From: Carposina sasakii
Taxonomy: Eukaryota; Arthropoda; Insecta; Lepidoptera; Carposinidae
Length of the DNA stretch: 64,000 nt
Direction: 5' to 3'
NCBI GenBank assembly: GCA_014607495.2
Contig: CP053152.1
Coordinates: 2,480,001-2,544,000 of the forward strand
Under the pieces are notes generated by a model. That model did no database searches. It was given only the letters and a program-made list of their open reading frames with translations, and was not told the origin of the DNA. How positions within the stretch are numbered: position 1 is the first letter of the stretch; each line of letters opens with the position of its first letter. Below, piece by piece: positions 22,580 through 34,463 of the stretch. A program made the translations under genes and the position numbers.

Positions 22580-22700
22580 CAAGAATGTAGACTGGGTTAG
22601 GGTAGGACGCGGGGGTTGTGCGGGGGGGCGGGGGTACAGCCGGCGACGTCGCGACGCAGCCCGGTCGGCGCCATGACCTGCTGACGCCTAACGAGGCCTA
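22580..22700 (-). promoter_or_regulatory. GC/CpG-rich promoter or 5' UTR candidate for Hecw
   Basis: About 110-230 bases upstream of the Hecw ATG there is a G-rich and CpG-rich island (GCGGGGGGGCGGGGGTACAG, GGCGACGTCGCGACGCAGCC) in AT-rich DNA. I see no clear TATA box. Position and composition suggest a CpG-rich core promoter or 5' UTR; this is inference. Confidence 0.4.
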
Positions 22701-24226
22701 CTCTCTATGTAGGTACTCCACATTGGATTTAAGCTATACCAAGTGTATTTGTTATAGAAATAATGAAAAAAAAAAAGAAAATTTTATGTCATAAATAATT
22801 ATTCAGTCCCAATCACACATTCTCCTGTCTGCCATTTTCTATATTTTTTGGGGTCAGCATAAATGCCACCATCTTTTTCATTACTTCCCGACTCCCAATA
22901 TACTAATATCCAAAATTTCTACAACCTTCTACAAACCTTCTACAACCATTCACGTTCATGTCTAACTCTTTCTATAAAATATACCCTTTATCCCTTCACC
23001 TACATCAGCATACCAAAGACACATGGTTACTTCTTCATTACTTTTTATTATGTGACAAATTAGGGTGTTTTGGGAAAAAAAATTAATTTTTGTATAAACT
23101 GAAGATAATATTTTCGAACATGTGAATATTGAGTAAGCAGTAACCATATAAATAAAATAAATATTTAAAATAATATTAAATTTAGTAAATAATAGAAACA
23201 CAGCATCTTCTTATAACTCTCTTAACTGTGATATTTCTCTTAAATAAACAAACATACCACTTGTAAAAAAACATTTAGAATGAAATTCCTGATGCAGAGC
23301 TTTCCTGTGCTGACATGGGGCTTCACTGGATACATCAACTGCACCCTTTTCAGGATATTTTGTAGGAGTCAAATAAGGAATTTTGTGCATTCTCTCATGT
23401 GAAGGTCTAGCAACTTGTCACTGATATTTGACATCTGACCCAGCTATGCTAAAGATGGCTGTAGAGTGGCCTTAGTAACCCAGCACTTCTGGCTACCATA
23501 TTTTGTAAACAGTCATGTGTGTATACATATGTATGTAGAATAAAGAATTCTATATTTACATACAGTGCCATAGTCTAATTGGATTTCGATCAACACACAA
23601 TTTTTCATTAGTTTTATCATATATAACAATCTGTCGTCTACTTATTTCAGGTCAGCATTAAACCATTTTACAACAATTTTGTCCCCCAGCACCCATTTAC
23701 ACCCCAACTTTACAAGTACGTAACACAAATTAAGGCTAAATTAAGAGTAAACAACAAAAACACTCATACATTTCTTATGTTATCACAATATACTTTACAA
23801 TTTTAAACTACAAAACAAAAAGATTTTGGTAGAGCTCCAACGAACTCCTTCAATCAATAATTTAGACAGGATGAGTTTGAGAAGCTAGGTTAAGGTAGCA
23901 GGTAAGCAGGAAAGGTTAGGAATTCAATATTTGTAGAAATATAATTAGTACGTACTTAAATGTTTTTGGTGGGACATCACCGACACGTAAATTTTTTAGA
24001 TATTTTAGACATCGCAATCACGTAAATTGCAGCAAATTATGCCTTTTACAAAACAAGCAGCATTACAAAATAATGAATGACAGATTTGACATTGACAGCA
24101 AAAATGACAGTAAGCGCGGGCGGCTTGACGTTGACATTACATTGAATTTTTTTTCTTTTTAGTTTATCCCGAAGGAAAGGCAAGGGGAACTAAGCCCATA
24201 CAGCCATTGTCTTTAGTAAATGATTT
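22701..24226. other. Non-coding, upstream of Hecw exon 1
   Basis: AT-rich. 23400-23520 is related to 13440-13600 (old repeat). No gene is recognised. Confidence 0.5.
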
Positions 24227-26700
24227 AGAAAGAAAGAAAGAAAAACGTTTATTTTTCGCCACACACACACATAAAAAAAATTACAATCTAAAATATATAA
24301 AGTGGGTATAATACCGTAATCACTGCATCAAAACATTATACACATATATACATATACATATATACATACCATATTATAAGTATATTAAAAATAACATAAA
24401 AATACCAAAAGTTATCAAAAGTAGACAATATAAAAGTGCGACGAAAAATTGGTCGCCACTCAGCATAATGTTATAGCATGAGATGCTATAACGCGGTCTT
24501 CCGTTGTCGCCAGTTAACTTGCCTAATGGACAAGCCGTAAATAATATAAAAACTAAAGACAATATACTACAACAATACAAATAGAAACACAACACAAAAT
24601 AAGCTACTTTCTACAAAGCTTACAAATAAAAAACGTAACAATACAAATTAAAAACGCTCCACAAATTAGTACTCACGTAGGTAAGTACTACTAAGTACAT
24701 AAAGATACTCAAATTTATAAAAATATTATAAAACTATTATAAAACGATTATAAACGACTGCCTATATCGCCTTTTGCAGGTCCAATAGAAACTTAGCTAA
24801 AGTCTTCTTAAAAGAGTAAGTCGATTTTAGGTTCCTAATAGGTGGAGGGACAGTTCCAACATTTGGTGGCCGCATACTTAAAAGCTGCCACGATAGGCAG
24901 TCGTTTTGTGATGGCTAGATAGCAGACGGGTAGCAAAACGGATTGATCTGTTTGAGAACTTTAGCTTTCATATAGATATGGAGGTCTTTATGTTAATTAC
25001 ACCAAAAAGCATTGTAGAAAAATGAAGAGTCCTGCGGGATAACATGTTCAAAAGACCATGTTTATTTATGTACGGAGAAATGTGAGCTTCTTAGGAATAG
25101 GAAAACAATAACGTACACATGCGTTTTGTACGCGCTGAATAAGTTTACTAGTCCTAACAAGCAAACATTCCCAAAAACGTTATCAACATAGTTAAATTTG
25201 GACAAAATAAGGGAGTCACATAATCGGATTCGTAGATCAGTACTGAGGTGTTCTCTCATACGATACAATACAGAGAGCCTATAAAAACAATTTTGAACTA
25301 CCTGAAGAATATGCTTTTCGAAGTGCATTGAGTCATCAACAAGCAAACCTAAATTACGTGCCTCAGTAACACGATCTATAAGCTACTCCTCCCACTAGTA
25401 TCTTTGGGTCCCGGAGACAATTTTGTCAATTGATTTTAGATCCTAGGATAATATATTTGGACTTATTAGGATTTAAGACCAACCCGTTAGCCTGAGTCCA
25501 GCTCACTATTCGGTTTAAATCTTCATTTAAGCAATCAACAGCAGTATTGACATCAACAGGTGGGCATGATTTATAAAGCTGTATATCATCAGCATAAAGG
25601 TGGTATTTGCTATTTTCAATACTCGAAACTACATCTGCACTGTATATGACAAAGAGTATGGACCAAGTATAGAGCCTTGGGGGACTCCGCGCTTTATAGG
25701 TTGAATATTTGAAAAGGAACTTGAACCGTCTATCGTCGAAGTTCCACTAATTGTGAACGATCAGTGAGGTAGCTTGCGAACCATTTCGTAGCATCGTTGT
25801 CAAAACCATAATAACTTAGTTTAGATAATAAAAGCGAGGTATTTATCGTATCAAATGCACGAGAGAAGTCCAGGAGTGTCAGTATGGTGCCTTCACCAAT
25901 ATCTTGAGATGTAAGTATGTCGTCAAAAACATCCATTAAAGCGCTTGCAGTGCTGTGACTTTTTCGAAATCCTGATTGTTTTTTGGTAAAAATTTGGTTG
26001 TCTTCTAAATATTTATTAAGTTGCAAGGGAAATAACTTTTTCAATAATTTTAGAAAGAAATGGCAAGATACTGATTGGTCGCAAGTCTTTCATTTTAGTG
26101 GGGTGCTTAGTTTTGGGAATGGGTTTTACTATTGCTGTTTTCCAAGATAGTGGATAGGTTTTAGTTGTAATAGATCTGTTTACTATAGCTGTTATAATGC
26201 CCAGTGTCTGGGGAAGAGTCATAAGCACCATATTCATAGAGATACCATCAACCCCAGTAGCATTTGTGGAAAAGCATCTAATAATTTTACTTATTTCAAG
26301 TTCGCTAACTGTTTTAGGGTAAAGATGGATGATCCATGTCTATGAAATTCGAAGAAAGTTAAGTCACTTATTTGATGTTGTTATTACCGGCAGTGAGAGA
26401 AAATGGTTGTTTACAGTGTCTGGATCGTTGAAATAAGGTGGTAAATCAGCAGATTTTTGCTTGAAATTAGCTACATTATTTCTGATGTCATTCCATAACA
26501 CACGCGGATTATTTTTATGCTATATTATGTTATGGGGAAGTACATTTTCTTCTCGGTATAAAGGGCCACATTTACAGCACTTTAATCCTTGTAATAGTCT
26601 TTGAGAATCATTGTTAGACAGAGCGTGTACACAGCGTTGAATTTATAAGCTATTGTTATCGAGTTTTCTTATCATTTTCCCAATATATATGTTACAGGGA
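24227..26700 (-). mobile_element. Non-LTR retrotransposon (CR1/Jockey-like LINE), frameshifted
   Basis: The minus strand encodes RT in several frames. In order: NNPRVLWNDIRNN (26500), NATGVDGISMNMVLMTLPQT and LSWKTAIVKPIPK (26237-26100), LRPISILPFLSKIIEKVI, KQSGFRKSHSTASALMDVFD, LDFSRAFDTIN (first catalytic Asp), RGVPQGSILGP (25690) and YHLYADDIQLYKS (YADD at 25596-25585). A C-terminal part ends at about 25062. The 3' end is an AATAAACG-type tail and a CTTT repeat at about 24227-24245. The endonuclease end runs into the run of N, so its length is unknown. Frame breaks make it inactive. Confidence 0.85.
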
Positions 26701-27200
26701 NNNNNNNNNNNNNNNNNNNNNNNNNNNNNNNNNNNNNNNNNNNNNNNNNNNNNNNNNNNNNNNNNNNNNNNNNNNNNNNNNNNNNNNNNNNNNNNNNNNN
26801 NNNNNNNNNNNNNNNNNNNNNNNNNNNNNNNNNNNNNNNNNNNNNNNNNNNNNNNNNNNNNNNNNNNNNNNNNNNNNNNNNNNNNNNNNNNNNNNNNNNN
26901 NNNNNNNNNNNNNNNNNNNNNNNNNNNNNNNNNNNNNNNNNNNNNNNNNNNNNNNNNNNNNNNNNNNNNNNNNNNNNNNNNNNNNNNNNNNNNNNNNNNN
27001 NNNNNNNNNNNNNNNNNNNNNNNNNNNNNNNNNNNNNNNNNNNNNNNNNNNNNNNNNNNNNNNNNNNNNNNNNNNNNNNNNNNNNNNNNNNNNNNNNNNN
27101 NNNNNNNNNNNNNNNNNNNNNNNNNNNNNNNNNNNNNNNNNNNNNNNNNNNNNNNNNNNNNNNNNNNNNNNNNNNNNNNNNNNNNNNNNNNNNNNNNNNN
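26701..27200. other. Assembly gap (500 N)
   Basis: Exactly 500 undetermined bases, a common placeholder for a gap of unknown size. It begins inside a LINE. Hecw exon order shows that the sequences on its two sides are not in gene order. Confidence 0.99.
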
Positions 27201-27794
27201 GAAATATTTAACAGAGTATACAAGATAATCCCGCCAATTCAATTAGCTTTCAGGTTTTTCAAAACATTTTCAGTGTGAAATTTTACTAATTGCATTTGTA
27301 CCAAAGTATCTGGAGATACAATCTTTGCATCTTTCTCGTAAGCCAAAACACAACAGATACAAATATCAGACCAACACCGTGTGCGCACACGCACGTAACT
27401 CGATCCGCGTCGGACGTGACAGAACTTACACGCAGGACCATTATAACCGCAAAATGTTCTTATAAGCTTACAAAATAATTGATAAAACAAGGTCTGGTTT
27501 AATGCCCCTTATAAAATAACATAGTAATGGTAATCTATTATCTATCAACTAAAGTAAACCTACGTAAAGTTACTCTAGAGAACCTGTCTGTCGGTAGACT
27601 ATAAGTAGTATACTGTGATAGTGGCAGAAAGCAACGCAATAACGTATATATTTACACATAATTTGTAGCGGTAGGCTCACCCCTTCCACGTGGGACTTAA
27701 TAGGCTAACTGGTGAAAAGTGGGTGTGTAATTCGCACACTTCTGCCCAACCTCTCTGGGGTATAGATAGATAGATAATGACTATAATAATATTA
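27201..27794. other. Non-coding; holds a short dispersed repeat
   Basis: 27660-27770 (GGTGAAAAGTGGGTGTGTAA, then GCACACTTCTGCCCAACC) recurs in part at 32577-32602 and 32737-32800. It is an unclassified dispersed repeat. No exon is seen. Confidence 0.5.
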
Positions 27795-28170
27795 TATACA
27801 GGGTGTTTTTTTGTGGCCTGCCTTTAACGAAGGGTGCGTACTCTATACATAAAATAAAATAAGTTTTGCCAAAAAAAATGCTGGGATTTTTTTTTTTTTT
27901 AATTTTTAATTACTTTTCTGGCGAAAATTTATAGTGTCTAGTGTTTTATGCTATTTTTATAGACAGATATTAATTATTTCTCGTGAAAAATCTTGCTACG
28001 TGCGTCTATGTGCATTTATGCAGAAAAACGCAGTCTATTTACTCAACTTTGGACCCTAATATTTTGGAAACCACACACTTCCCAGGTATGCTTCCATGGA
28101 GAAAAATGATCGTGATGATGAGGAGATTCCGTATTTTCGGGAACGTTGACGACCAAAAATCACCTGTATG
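27795..28170 (+). mobile_element. MITE-like element, CAGGGTG ends (copy 1)
   Basis: It begins TATACAGGGTGTTTTTTT and ends CGACCAAAAATCACCTGTAT. 50283-50680 carries the same element in the opposite orientation, sharing ATGATCGTGATGATGAGGAG and CGGGAACGTTGACGACCA. No transposase is inside; the small open frame at 27983-28177 shows no known motif. Confidence 0.75.
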
Positions 28171-28697
28171 TATGTAATTTGTAGCAAATACATACGTAAA
28201 TTTAGATTAAATGAAATCACGAATTAGCACAATTTTAAGTCTTCTATTTCAGACATTAACAGAAAGAGACGTCGAGTGTGCTAAGTGTTGACAAGAAAAA
28301 TATATTTACGGAATATCCTTCGAAGTTATAGGTACTAGATTAGCTTTGTTTACGTGGTTTTTGTAACAACATGATAAAAGTATAATTGGCTATTTATTTT
28401 CCTTCTTCCCCACTTCAAACTTTGTTTTGCAAATCTCCGTGTGTGAGCATTATCGCTTTGACCTTGTACTATTTTAATTTGTCAGTGAATTATAAAAATA
28501 CAATCATCTGGTGAACTAAATCTACCATCTGGAAATGTATTCGACCAACACTAAGCTATAGTTATGTTTTAAATCGACGGGAGAAGTTCTGACTTATATT
28601 AACTTCTTTCAACTTAAGAGCCATTTACAGACGGCTGTCTGACCAGACAGACCAGATAAGGTAGGTATGTATAAATCGTTGGTTTATTAACAAACTT
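28171..28697. other. Non-coding, nothing recognised
   Basis: AT-rich; no Hecw exon found on the minus strand. Confidence 0.5.
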
Positions 28698-28966
28698 TAT
28701 ACAGGGTGTAACAAAAAGGGTATGTTAAGCGAAAAGCTACGTAAATAGCCCACTATAGAGAACCTATCTACAAAATTTGAGACTCGAAATCACATGTTTA
28801 TTTTTCCCGATAGTATGGAGAATTTTGTAATATCTCAGAAATTTACATACAATCTTGAATAATAAACTTGTGATTTCGAGTCTCAAATTTGGTGTATAGG
28901 TTCTTCTACAGTGGGCTATTCTGTAGCTTTTCGCTTAACAGACCCTTTTTGTTACAACCCTGTATA
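28698..28966. mobile_element. MITE with about 95-base terminal inverted repeats
   Basis: The left arm (28698-28792: TATACAGGGTGTAACAAAAA, TTAAGCGAAAAGCTACG, GAGACTCGAAATCACA) is nearly the reverse complement of the right arm (about 28868-28966). The spacer is only about 75 bases. Almost the whole element can fold into one hairpin. No coding sequence. Confidence 0.9.
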
Positions 28967-31498
28967 TTCCTAATAAAAGAGATAACTCGCCTTTGTACAC
29001 TTTCTGTGTAACTATTTAAGTCACTATAAGTCTAATGTTTGTGTGTACAAAAAAGAACACAAGAAAATCGGCAATTAATCATAAATTGACATTAATCGAA
29101 GTCCATTACGTAGCACTCGCACCTTCGTAATACCTAGAGATATCAATACAAATACCTTTAGATAACGGGGCCTTTTGATCTGAATTAGAAGTCTATTAGT
29201 CCACAGGTGTTTTCTGTGTCTTTTCACTTGGAATAAGAGAATCCCTATGAATAAGACATCTCGAATAGTTTAATACACCTCAGATAGAGAAGAAAGCACA
29301 CAAGACAGAGATACAGGATACAAAAACCATTTCTTAGGTAGACTTCGTTTTGTAGTGCACGTGTACCATAAACCATATTTTTTTGTATTTAGTTACACAG
29401 ATTGTGGTCAGACACTAAGCAACTAGCGCCACCGCCGTTCAAAGGAGCTATAGTAAAACACACTATCTATAGAAAAAGAGTGATACAAGCTAACGATATG
29501 TCGACCTAAAATATGCATAACAAACTAGTAAACGGAACCGGGCGTAATTCACTTGATATCAGTTTAATATAGGGTTAAACAGTAACTACAGGGCAACCGA
29601 ATGCAGCCTCTCATACTACTGCAGATATGAATTAGCGGGCTGTATAATTATTAGACTTATTGAAATGCAAACTGTGTCAGGCAAAGTAAATTAGGTGCAT
29701 ACAGAATTGCCATTTTATTATCCAGTACCTTGTAGTCGGTTGTCAGCAGTTCTTTATTTTATTGTTTGTTATAAAAATAAATGATATCACACATTTTTCT
29801 AATTTGGATTTGGAATTATCTTTTTTTAAAATCTACACTTTTAATAATACTAAACCAGCCAGATTCAAACCTAACCCACCTTTTATGTTACTTACCTGTT
29901 TAGATAATTTGGCATATTCCCTTCAAGTCAATATTATACAAAAAACAGGAGTGGCTATTGTCTTTCTCATTATAAGATAACAAGAACGTATGTATTAGTG
30001 AATCATAATCTACAGTGAATCATAACTTAATTGCAATAATGATGATTTTCAATTATCCACAAATCTGATACATGGAACGAATGGATTAAGAATAATATTA
30101 GATTATTTAACTAAAGTGAATTCTAAATGCCGAACCAATTAAAACAGAACTAGACTAATATAGTCAAAGTATAATATAACTCATCATAATATTTTGTATT
30201 CATCCATCGGACCAGTAACGCCACCATATCGGAAACTACAACATTAACACCAAGCTACATAAACAATGCACGTAGTGTGGGGTATATTCGCTAGATGGCA
30301 GCACTTTACCCCACGTGCGCGGACGCATATGTCAACAAGTTTTATTTGTATTCCGGGTAAAATGGAAACTATCATATTACATGCAGCGTGCAGCCAGTTT
30401 AGTAAATTAAGCTATTAAGTAAATAATTCGTACTAGAACATTTTTACCTAATAATAAACTTTAAACTATTTACGATGAAACCATTTTTAATGTACATCTA
30501 CACTAATATTATAAGAGGAAAACTTTGTAATGAATAGGCTCCAAACTACTGGACCGATGTCAAAATTCCTTAACCGTTAGAATTTATTGATAGAGACAAT
30601 AGGCATAAGATTTCCCATTATTAAGAACTTTAATATTTTTTACAAAACTATACATATAAATCTATTTCGGAATATATGTCATTGATAAACGAGGAATACT
30701 AAAAACCATAATTGAACCCCAATAACGTAATTCTAATTATTTAGACCCTATCATATGAATAAATCAGGATATATGTTCATCTCACAACGAGGAAGGACTA
30801 AAAACGGATTTCGAATTTCCCACGGAATACAAATGGGAATTTAAAATTTTCAATATTCCACGGAAAGCGGATAAATGGGATTAATTTTTTTACGAAACTG
30901 CGAACACATATGAATTTAAATTGGACCTGTATGTTCAGGTCAAGGTAAGAATTATTGAATTCCCATGGGAAAGTTACCAATTTTAAAACTTAACGAAAAC
31001 GCTATTTAATACAAAGTGAAATGTGATTATGGATGTTTACAGGAAGCCTAAGACGGTATTTCCCAATTTTGATTCGGGAAGGGACCAACGGAGTCAGATT
31101 TTTACGAAGTAAGTGTACCTGATATGAAGTTTTCAGCTATTTACCGATATTTACCGATTGAAGCATTTCATGCCATTAGTTCATGATAAAGTCAATAATT
31201 AATTCAATTATTCAAGAGCAATAATTAATTATTTCAGTTATTGCGCTTGAATATCAAATTGAGTTCGTTATTGATTTTCAAGGATCTAAGTAATTTTAAT
31301 GACACGTATTGTTTACACCATAGAATAGAATAGAATTTCTTTATTTGCCATTGTTATACATGGTAAAATATGGTCAGTTAGCTAGAAAATACCATAAGCA
31401 GCTTATCAAACGCGCGCAGAATCCGAAACTTTAGCTCCAAAAAAGAAATTACTAATTATCTTGCTCATGGGACCTATATCAAAATACAACCCACCTAC
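28967..31498. other. Non-coding, 3' side of the last visible Hecw exon
   Basis: I looked on the minus strand for the HECT-domain exons expected after 31499 and found none. 30495-30660 (CTACACTAATATTATAAGAGG, GGCTCCAAACTACTGGACCG) resembles a dispersed lepidopteran repeat. The rest is AT-rich. Confidence 0.5.
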
Positions 31499-31659
31499 CT
31501 GAGTAAACAAGTGAGGTTGACATCGTTCTGGTAGCGCGCCAGTGCAGTGGCGCCCTCTACCCGCACCGCGTTGACCTTCTCTCGCAGGGAAGCGTTGCAT
31601 CCGCCGCATCTCTCGCGCAGGATCGACATTATGTTCGGCTGCCTTAGGAACGCTATCAC
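31499..31659 (-). CDS. Hecw: Hecw exon: conserved region before HECT
   Basis: It encodes VIAFLRQPNIMSILRER, then LREKVNAVRVEGATALAR and NDVNLTCLL. It matches the HECW1/2 segment between WW2 and HECT (IVAFLRQPNIFE.LQER, SLREKI..IRTEG). Acceptor CCCCACAG/GTG at 31660, donor CTCAG/GTAGGT at 31498. It enters in phase 0, following YNDK of the previous exon, and leaves after two bases of a codon. It is the last exon I can identify; the HECT catalytic domain with its active-site Cys must lie beyond, probably outside this sequence. Confidence 0.92.
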
Positions 31660-31859
31660 CTGTGGGGATGAATTTTTAGGGTTAGGTATATCTGGTTTTA
31701 CAGTAATCTCGTGACGTTCAAGGGGACGATATTTGATTAGAAATTAGGTTAAGCTTAACGGTTTAAGCACATTTGACATCAAAATGTATCGAATATCTGT
31801 CAAATTCGCGTGGTGCCGGCAGAGTAGAAGTTTGAACCACCCCATACCTGCCCGTGGGT

Positions 31860-32045
31860 ATCGTACGAGGCGGGTTTCCGGGAGGCGGGCAGCAGCGCCT
31901 CCCGTGCTTACAACATAGTCCGAAAATCACACTGCGGTCACCAACCCGCCTGCCCAGCGTGGTAACTATGGCCAAAAACCCCCCTCCCTGCCCTGGGGGA
32001 GGCCTACGTCCAGCAGTGGACTGCAATAGGCTGAAGACAGACATC
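31860..32045 (+). mobile_element. Dispersed lepidopteran repeat (LINE 3'-end type)
   Basis: GCCCAGCGTGGTAACTATGG, GGGGGAGGCCTACGTCCAG and CAGTGGACTGCAATAGGCTG form a widespread lepidopteran repeat tail, in my recollection the 3' end of an RTE-like LINE. A short relative (CACTACTGGATGTAGGCCTC) is at 53930. It lies in a Hecw intron. Confidence 0.55.
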
Positions 32046-32267
32046 TGTCAAATTAAGCGTTGAGCCTAATCAATGCTTAAATTTTTTATAAGTAAGGCCC
32101 TTACACATCAAATCGGAGCGAGGGCTTATCGCCTGAAACAATGGCACAAAGGATATAGAAGATAGTATTATCATTCATCTGCTCTCATTAGATGTCATTA
32201 CGTCGAGCCCCCATTTAGAATGCGCTTTATGTACTTATTCTGTGATTTTGTATGATATGCATAATTA

Positions 32268-32420
32268 CTAGCGACCCGCCCCGGCTTCGCAAGGGTGCAA
32301 GCAATGCTGATACTATACATATAAATAAACCTTCCTCTTGAATCACTCTATCTATTTAAAAAACCGTATCAAAATCCGTTGGGTACTTTAAAAGATCTAA
32401 GCATACATAAATATGTCATA
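32268..32420 (+). mobile_element. Helitron-like fragment in a Hecw intron
   Basis: TTACTAGCGACCCGCCCCGG, CTTCCTCTTGAATCACTCTA and CGTATCAAAATCCGTTGGG are the recognisable blocks of a common short lepidopteran repeat I associate with Helitron-like elements. The 3' end appears truncated at about 32420, only about 47 bases from the Hecw exon. Confidence 0.55.
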
Positions 32421-32466
32421 CAAAATTCTCTTATGTCTTTAGAGCAAGCTTTTTAGCTTATGTTAC

Positions 32467-32556
32467 CTTGTCGTTGTATGCTACAGGTATATCTTGCGGC
32501 GTGTGCGTCTGCGCATCCGATGACGTCACGGGCGGTCGAGGGGGCGGCGTCGGCGC
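32467..32556 (-). CDS. Hecw: Hecw exon: linker ending in the YNDK motif
   Basis: Thirty codons, phase 0 at both ends: a Pro/Thr-rich linker (APTPPPRPPVTSSD) ending IPVAYNDK. VAYNDK is conserved in vertebrate HECW just before VAFLRQPN, and here the next exon starts VIAFLRQPN. Acceptor TTTTCCAG at 32557, donor AAG/GTAACA at 32466. The exon is small, so the conserved junction and exact phase are the main evidence. Confidence 0.9.
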
Positions 32557-32879
32557 CTGGAAAATGCTTGTCGTTACCTGGTGAAAAGTGGGTGTGTAAT
32601 TTGACGGCCTATTGGTCTTTAGGCGGTAGGCGACGCCATACCCCTTACAATTGATATGATGAATATCATGTTTGTTTCCGTGGATTTTCTATACTTATCT
32701 ATGTATTTTATATACCGTTGCTTAGTACCCCACGCACAAGACCTGGTGACTTAAGTGTGTTGTGTGTAATTTGCACACTCCTGTCCAACCTCTTTGGGGG
32801 ATAATGGGTGTGACCATATGTATGTAAATTTTTTTAGATCCTTTGTTCCTCTGTTTTAAAACTGATTTATATCTAAGTT

Positions 32880-32985
32880 AATTTCTCTTTACTTGCTTGG
32901 CTTGCTGGAAGAGATCTCTGGTAGACATTAGCTTGCCATTGTACATATTTCTTTTTGTGTATGTGCAATAAAGAATAAGAATAAG
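32880..32985 (+). mobile_element. LINE 3' end in a Hecw intron
   Basis: TTTACTTGCTTGGCTTGCTG, GAAGAGATCTCTGG and GTATGTGCAATAAAGAATAA recur inverted at 53345-53465. Ending in an AATAAA signal marks it as a retroelement 3' end. Confidence 0.65.
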
Positions 32986-33179
32986 TTAAACCTACATCAA
33001 GTTCCGATAGGGACAAAGGTTAATAAATAGAACTTGTATATTAGCTAATACCACCTTCAAACAGACATTTTCAAAGTTACCTTAAACTTACTTCTAAGTC
33101 TGCATAAAAAGGTTCCGAATAATAAAAAAAGAGCGGAAATAAATTAACTTAATAACTTTCTTACCTTATGAAACTACAA

Positions 33180-33400
33180 GCAGAACAAAACTGAACCCAT
33201 ACAGCTGTGCAAACCGAACAACCAGCAAGTATCAAACCAAACAAAAAAATTGGCAACATAATCTAAATAAAACCAAAAGGATCAAAGAAAAAAAAAGAAA
33301 AACCAAAAACAAACAAAAAATCATGCAAAAACAAAACTACCGTGAAATCGAAAAATTCTAAACTACCCTAAAAAACAGCAAGCAGTACAAAAGGGGGGAT
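33180..33400 (-). other. A/C-rich (T/G-rich on the gene strand) intron tract
   Basis: About 200 bases are dominated by A with scattered C and G, almost without T on the plus strand (AAAAACCAAAAACAAACAAA). On the Hecw strand it is a long T-rich tract just after the donor at 33418. It could contain splicing-factor sites; inference only. Confidence 0.5.
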
Positions 33401-33418
33401 GTTTACAATCAAATCCAC

Positions 33419-33544
33419 CTGGTCGAGGACGAGGGGTCGTCTTCGTTGGGGCAGGAGGGGTGAAAAGGGACCCGCCTGGGGCGCCCGCGGCAGTCGCGGG
33501 TCTATGAATGTCGTCCGACGCATCACGTGGTCAACGAAGAAACG
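33419..33544 (-). CDS. Hecw: Hecw exon: second half of WW2
   Basis: Forty-two codons, phase 0 at both ends. RFFVDHVMRRTTFIDPRLP completes WW domain 2, begun in the previous exon (LPLGWDTKLDRNGK). As in vertebrate HECW, the second signature Trp is Phe (TTFIDPR). A Pro/Arg-rich tail follows (PLLPQRRRPLVLDQ). Acceptor CCATAG at 33545, donor CAG/GTGGAT at 33418. WW domains bind Pro-rich motifs such as PPxY in substrates or adaptors. Confidence 0.92.
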
Positions 33545-34277
33545 CTATGGACGAGAAAAGAGCACGCTTACGCTTACCCAACGATACATTATAATTAAGA
33601 TCTCGCTTGTCACAGGTAGGCAACGTCTCTCCATTCAAGTATTACTTTGTACTATGGCGACATCTGTATGATCATTAAAAGAACGGATACGAATCATCAA
33701 GATTTTGCCCTCACTACATCTCTCTGTCACTCGTACAAAAAGGACGGCATATCTTTACGGTCATTGCACGAAATTTTTCGTAATTCACGTCCGTACTTAA
33801 CATTACATATTGCACTGTAATATGTGTACAATTGTGAGTATCTGTTTACCGCTATTTCCACCACAGGTTAATTGCATTTCTCGTAACTCCAACTAAACCT
33901 ATACCCCGTTTTTTTGAAGATAGAAATTTGAGTTTTAAAGAAGCATTGTTTGTAAACATTAGCACACTCGTACTTGTAAGATATGAGTGAAGTTTGACGT
34001 TTTTCCGTTTTTTATAGTGCAAACTTCATATGAGTAGGTGCTATTTAATTTAAGTAGCAATTTCTTTAGGAACTATTCATGATAATAATACACAAAACTG
34101 TGTCTAATAAAAACCTAATTTCGTTATTTCAGATTCTTTCTATTTCTAAATAAAATGAGGTATAGGCATGGTAGGGCGACCGCCCAAAGGGACTGAAGCA
34201 ATAGGGGCGGCCACCGAAGTTTCCAGAGATTTGAGTGGCAGTTAGAGGACGTTGATATCTTGCCTAGAGCTACCTAC

Positions 34278-34463
34278 CTTGCCGTTCCTGTCGAGCTTGG
34301 TGTCCCAGCCGAGCGGCAGATCCCTGTCAGTCTCGCTGAACAGATTGACCAGCGCCACCAGGTCGCGGTTGTGTTGGTATCGCTCGAACGAGGACGTGTC
34401 TCGACGGATCTTCGAGATCATGTGCTTGAGGGTAGAGTTGCAGTTGTATAGTGATGACGCCTC
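34278..34463 (-). CDS. Hecw: Hecw exon: helical region and first half of WW2
   Basis: Sixty-two codons, phase 0 at both ends. LKHMISKIRRDTSSFERYQ and HNRDLVALVNLFSE match the strongly conserved HECW block (LKHMI.KVRRD...FERYQHNRDLV...NMF) between the WW domains. LPLGWDTKLDRNGK starts WW2. Acceptor AATTCCAG at 34464, donor AAG/GTAGGT at 34277. Confidence 0.95.

Noticed and set aside
24374..25346. Candidate host genes at the LINE 3' end
   Set aside because: They are frames of the non-LTR element or its 3' untranslated region.
26643..27242. Open frames spanning the N run
   Set aside because: They consist of undetermined bases.
27201..31498. Search for Hecw HECT exons on the minus strand
   Set aside because: I found no LFEEEIMSY-like or HECT-like coding sequence; the region is AT-rich and repeat-bearing.
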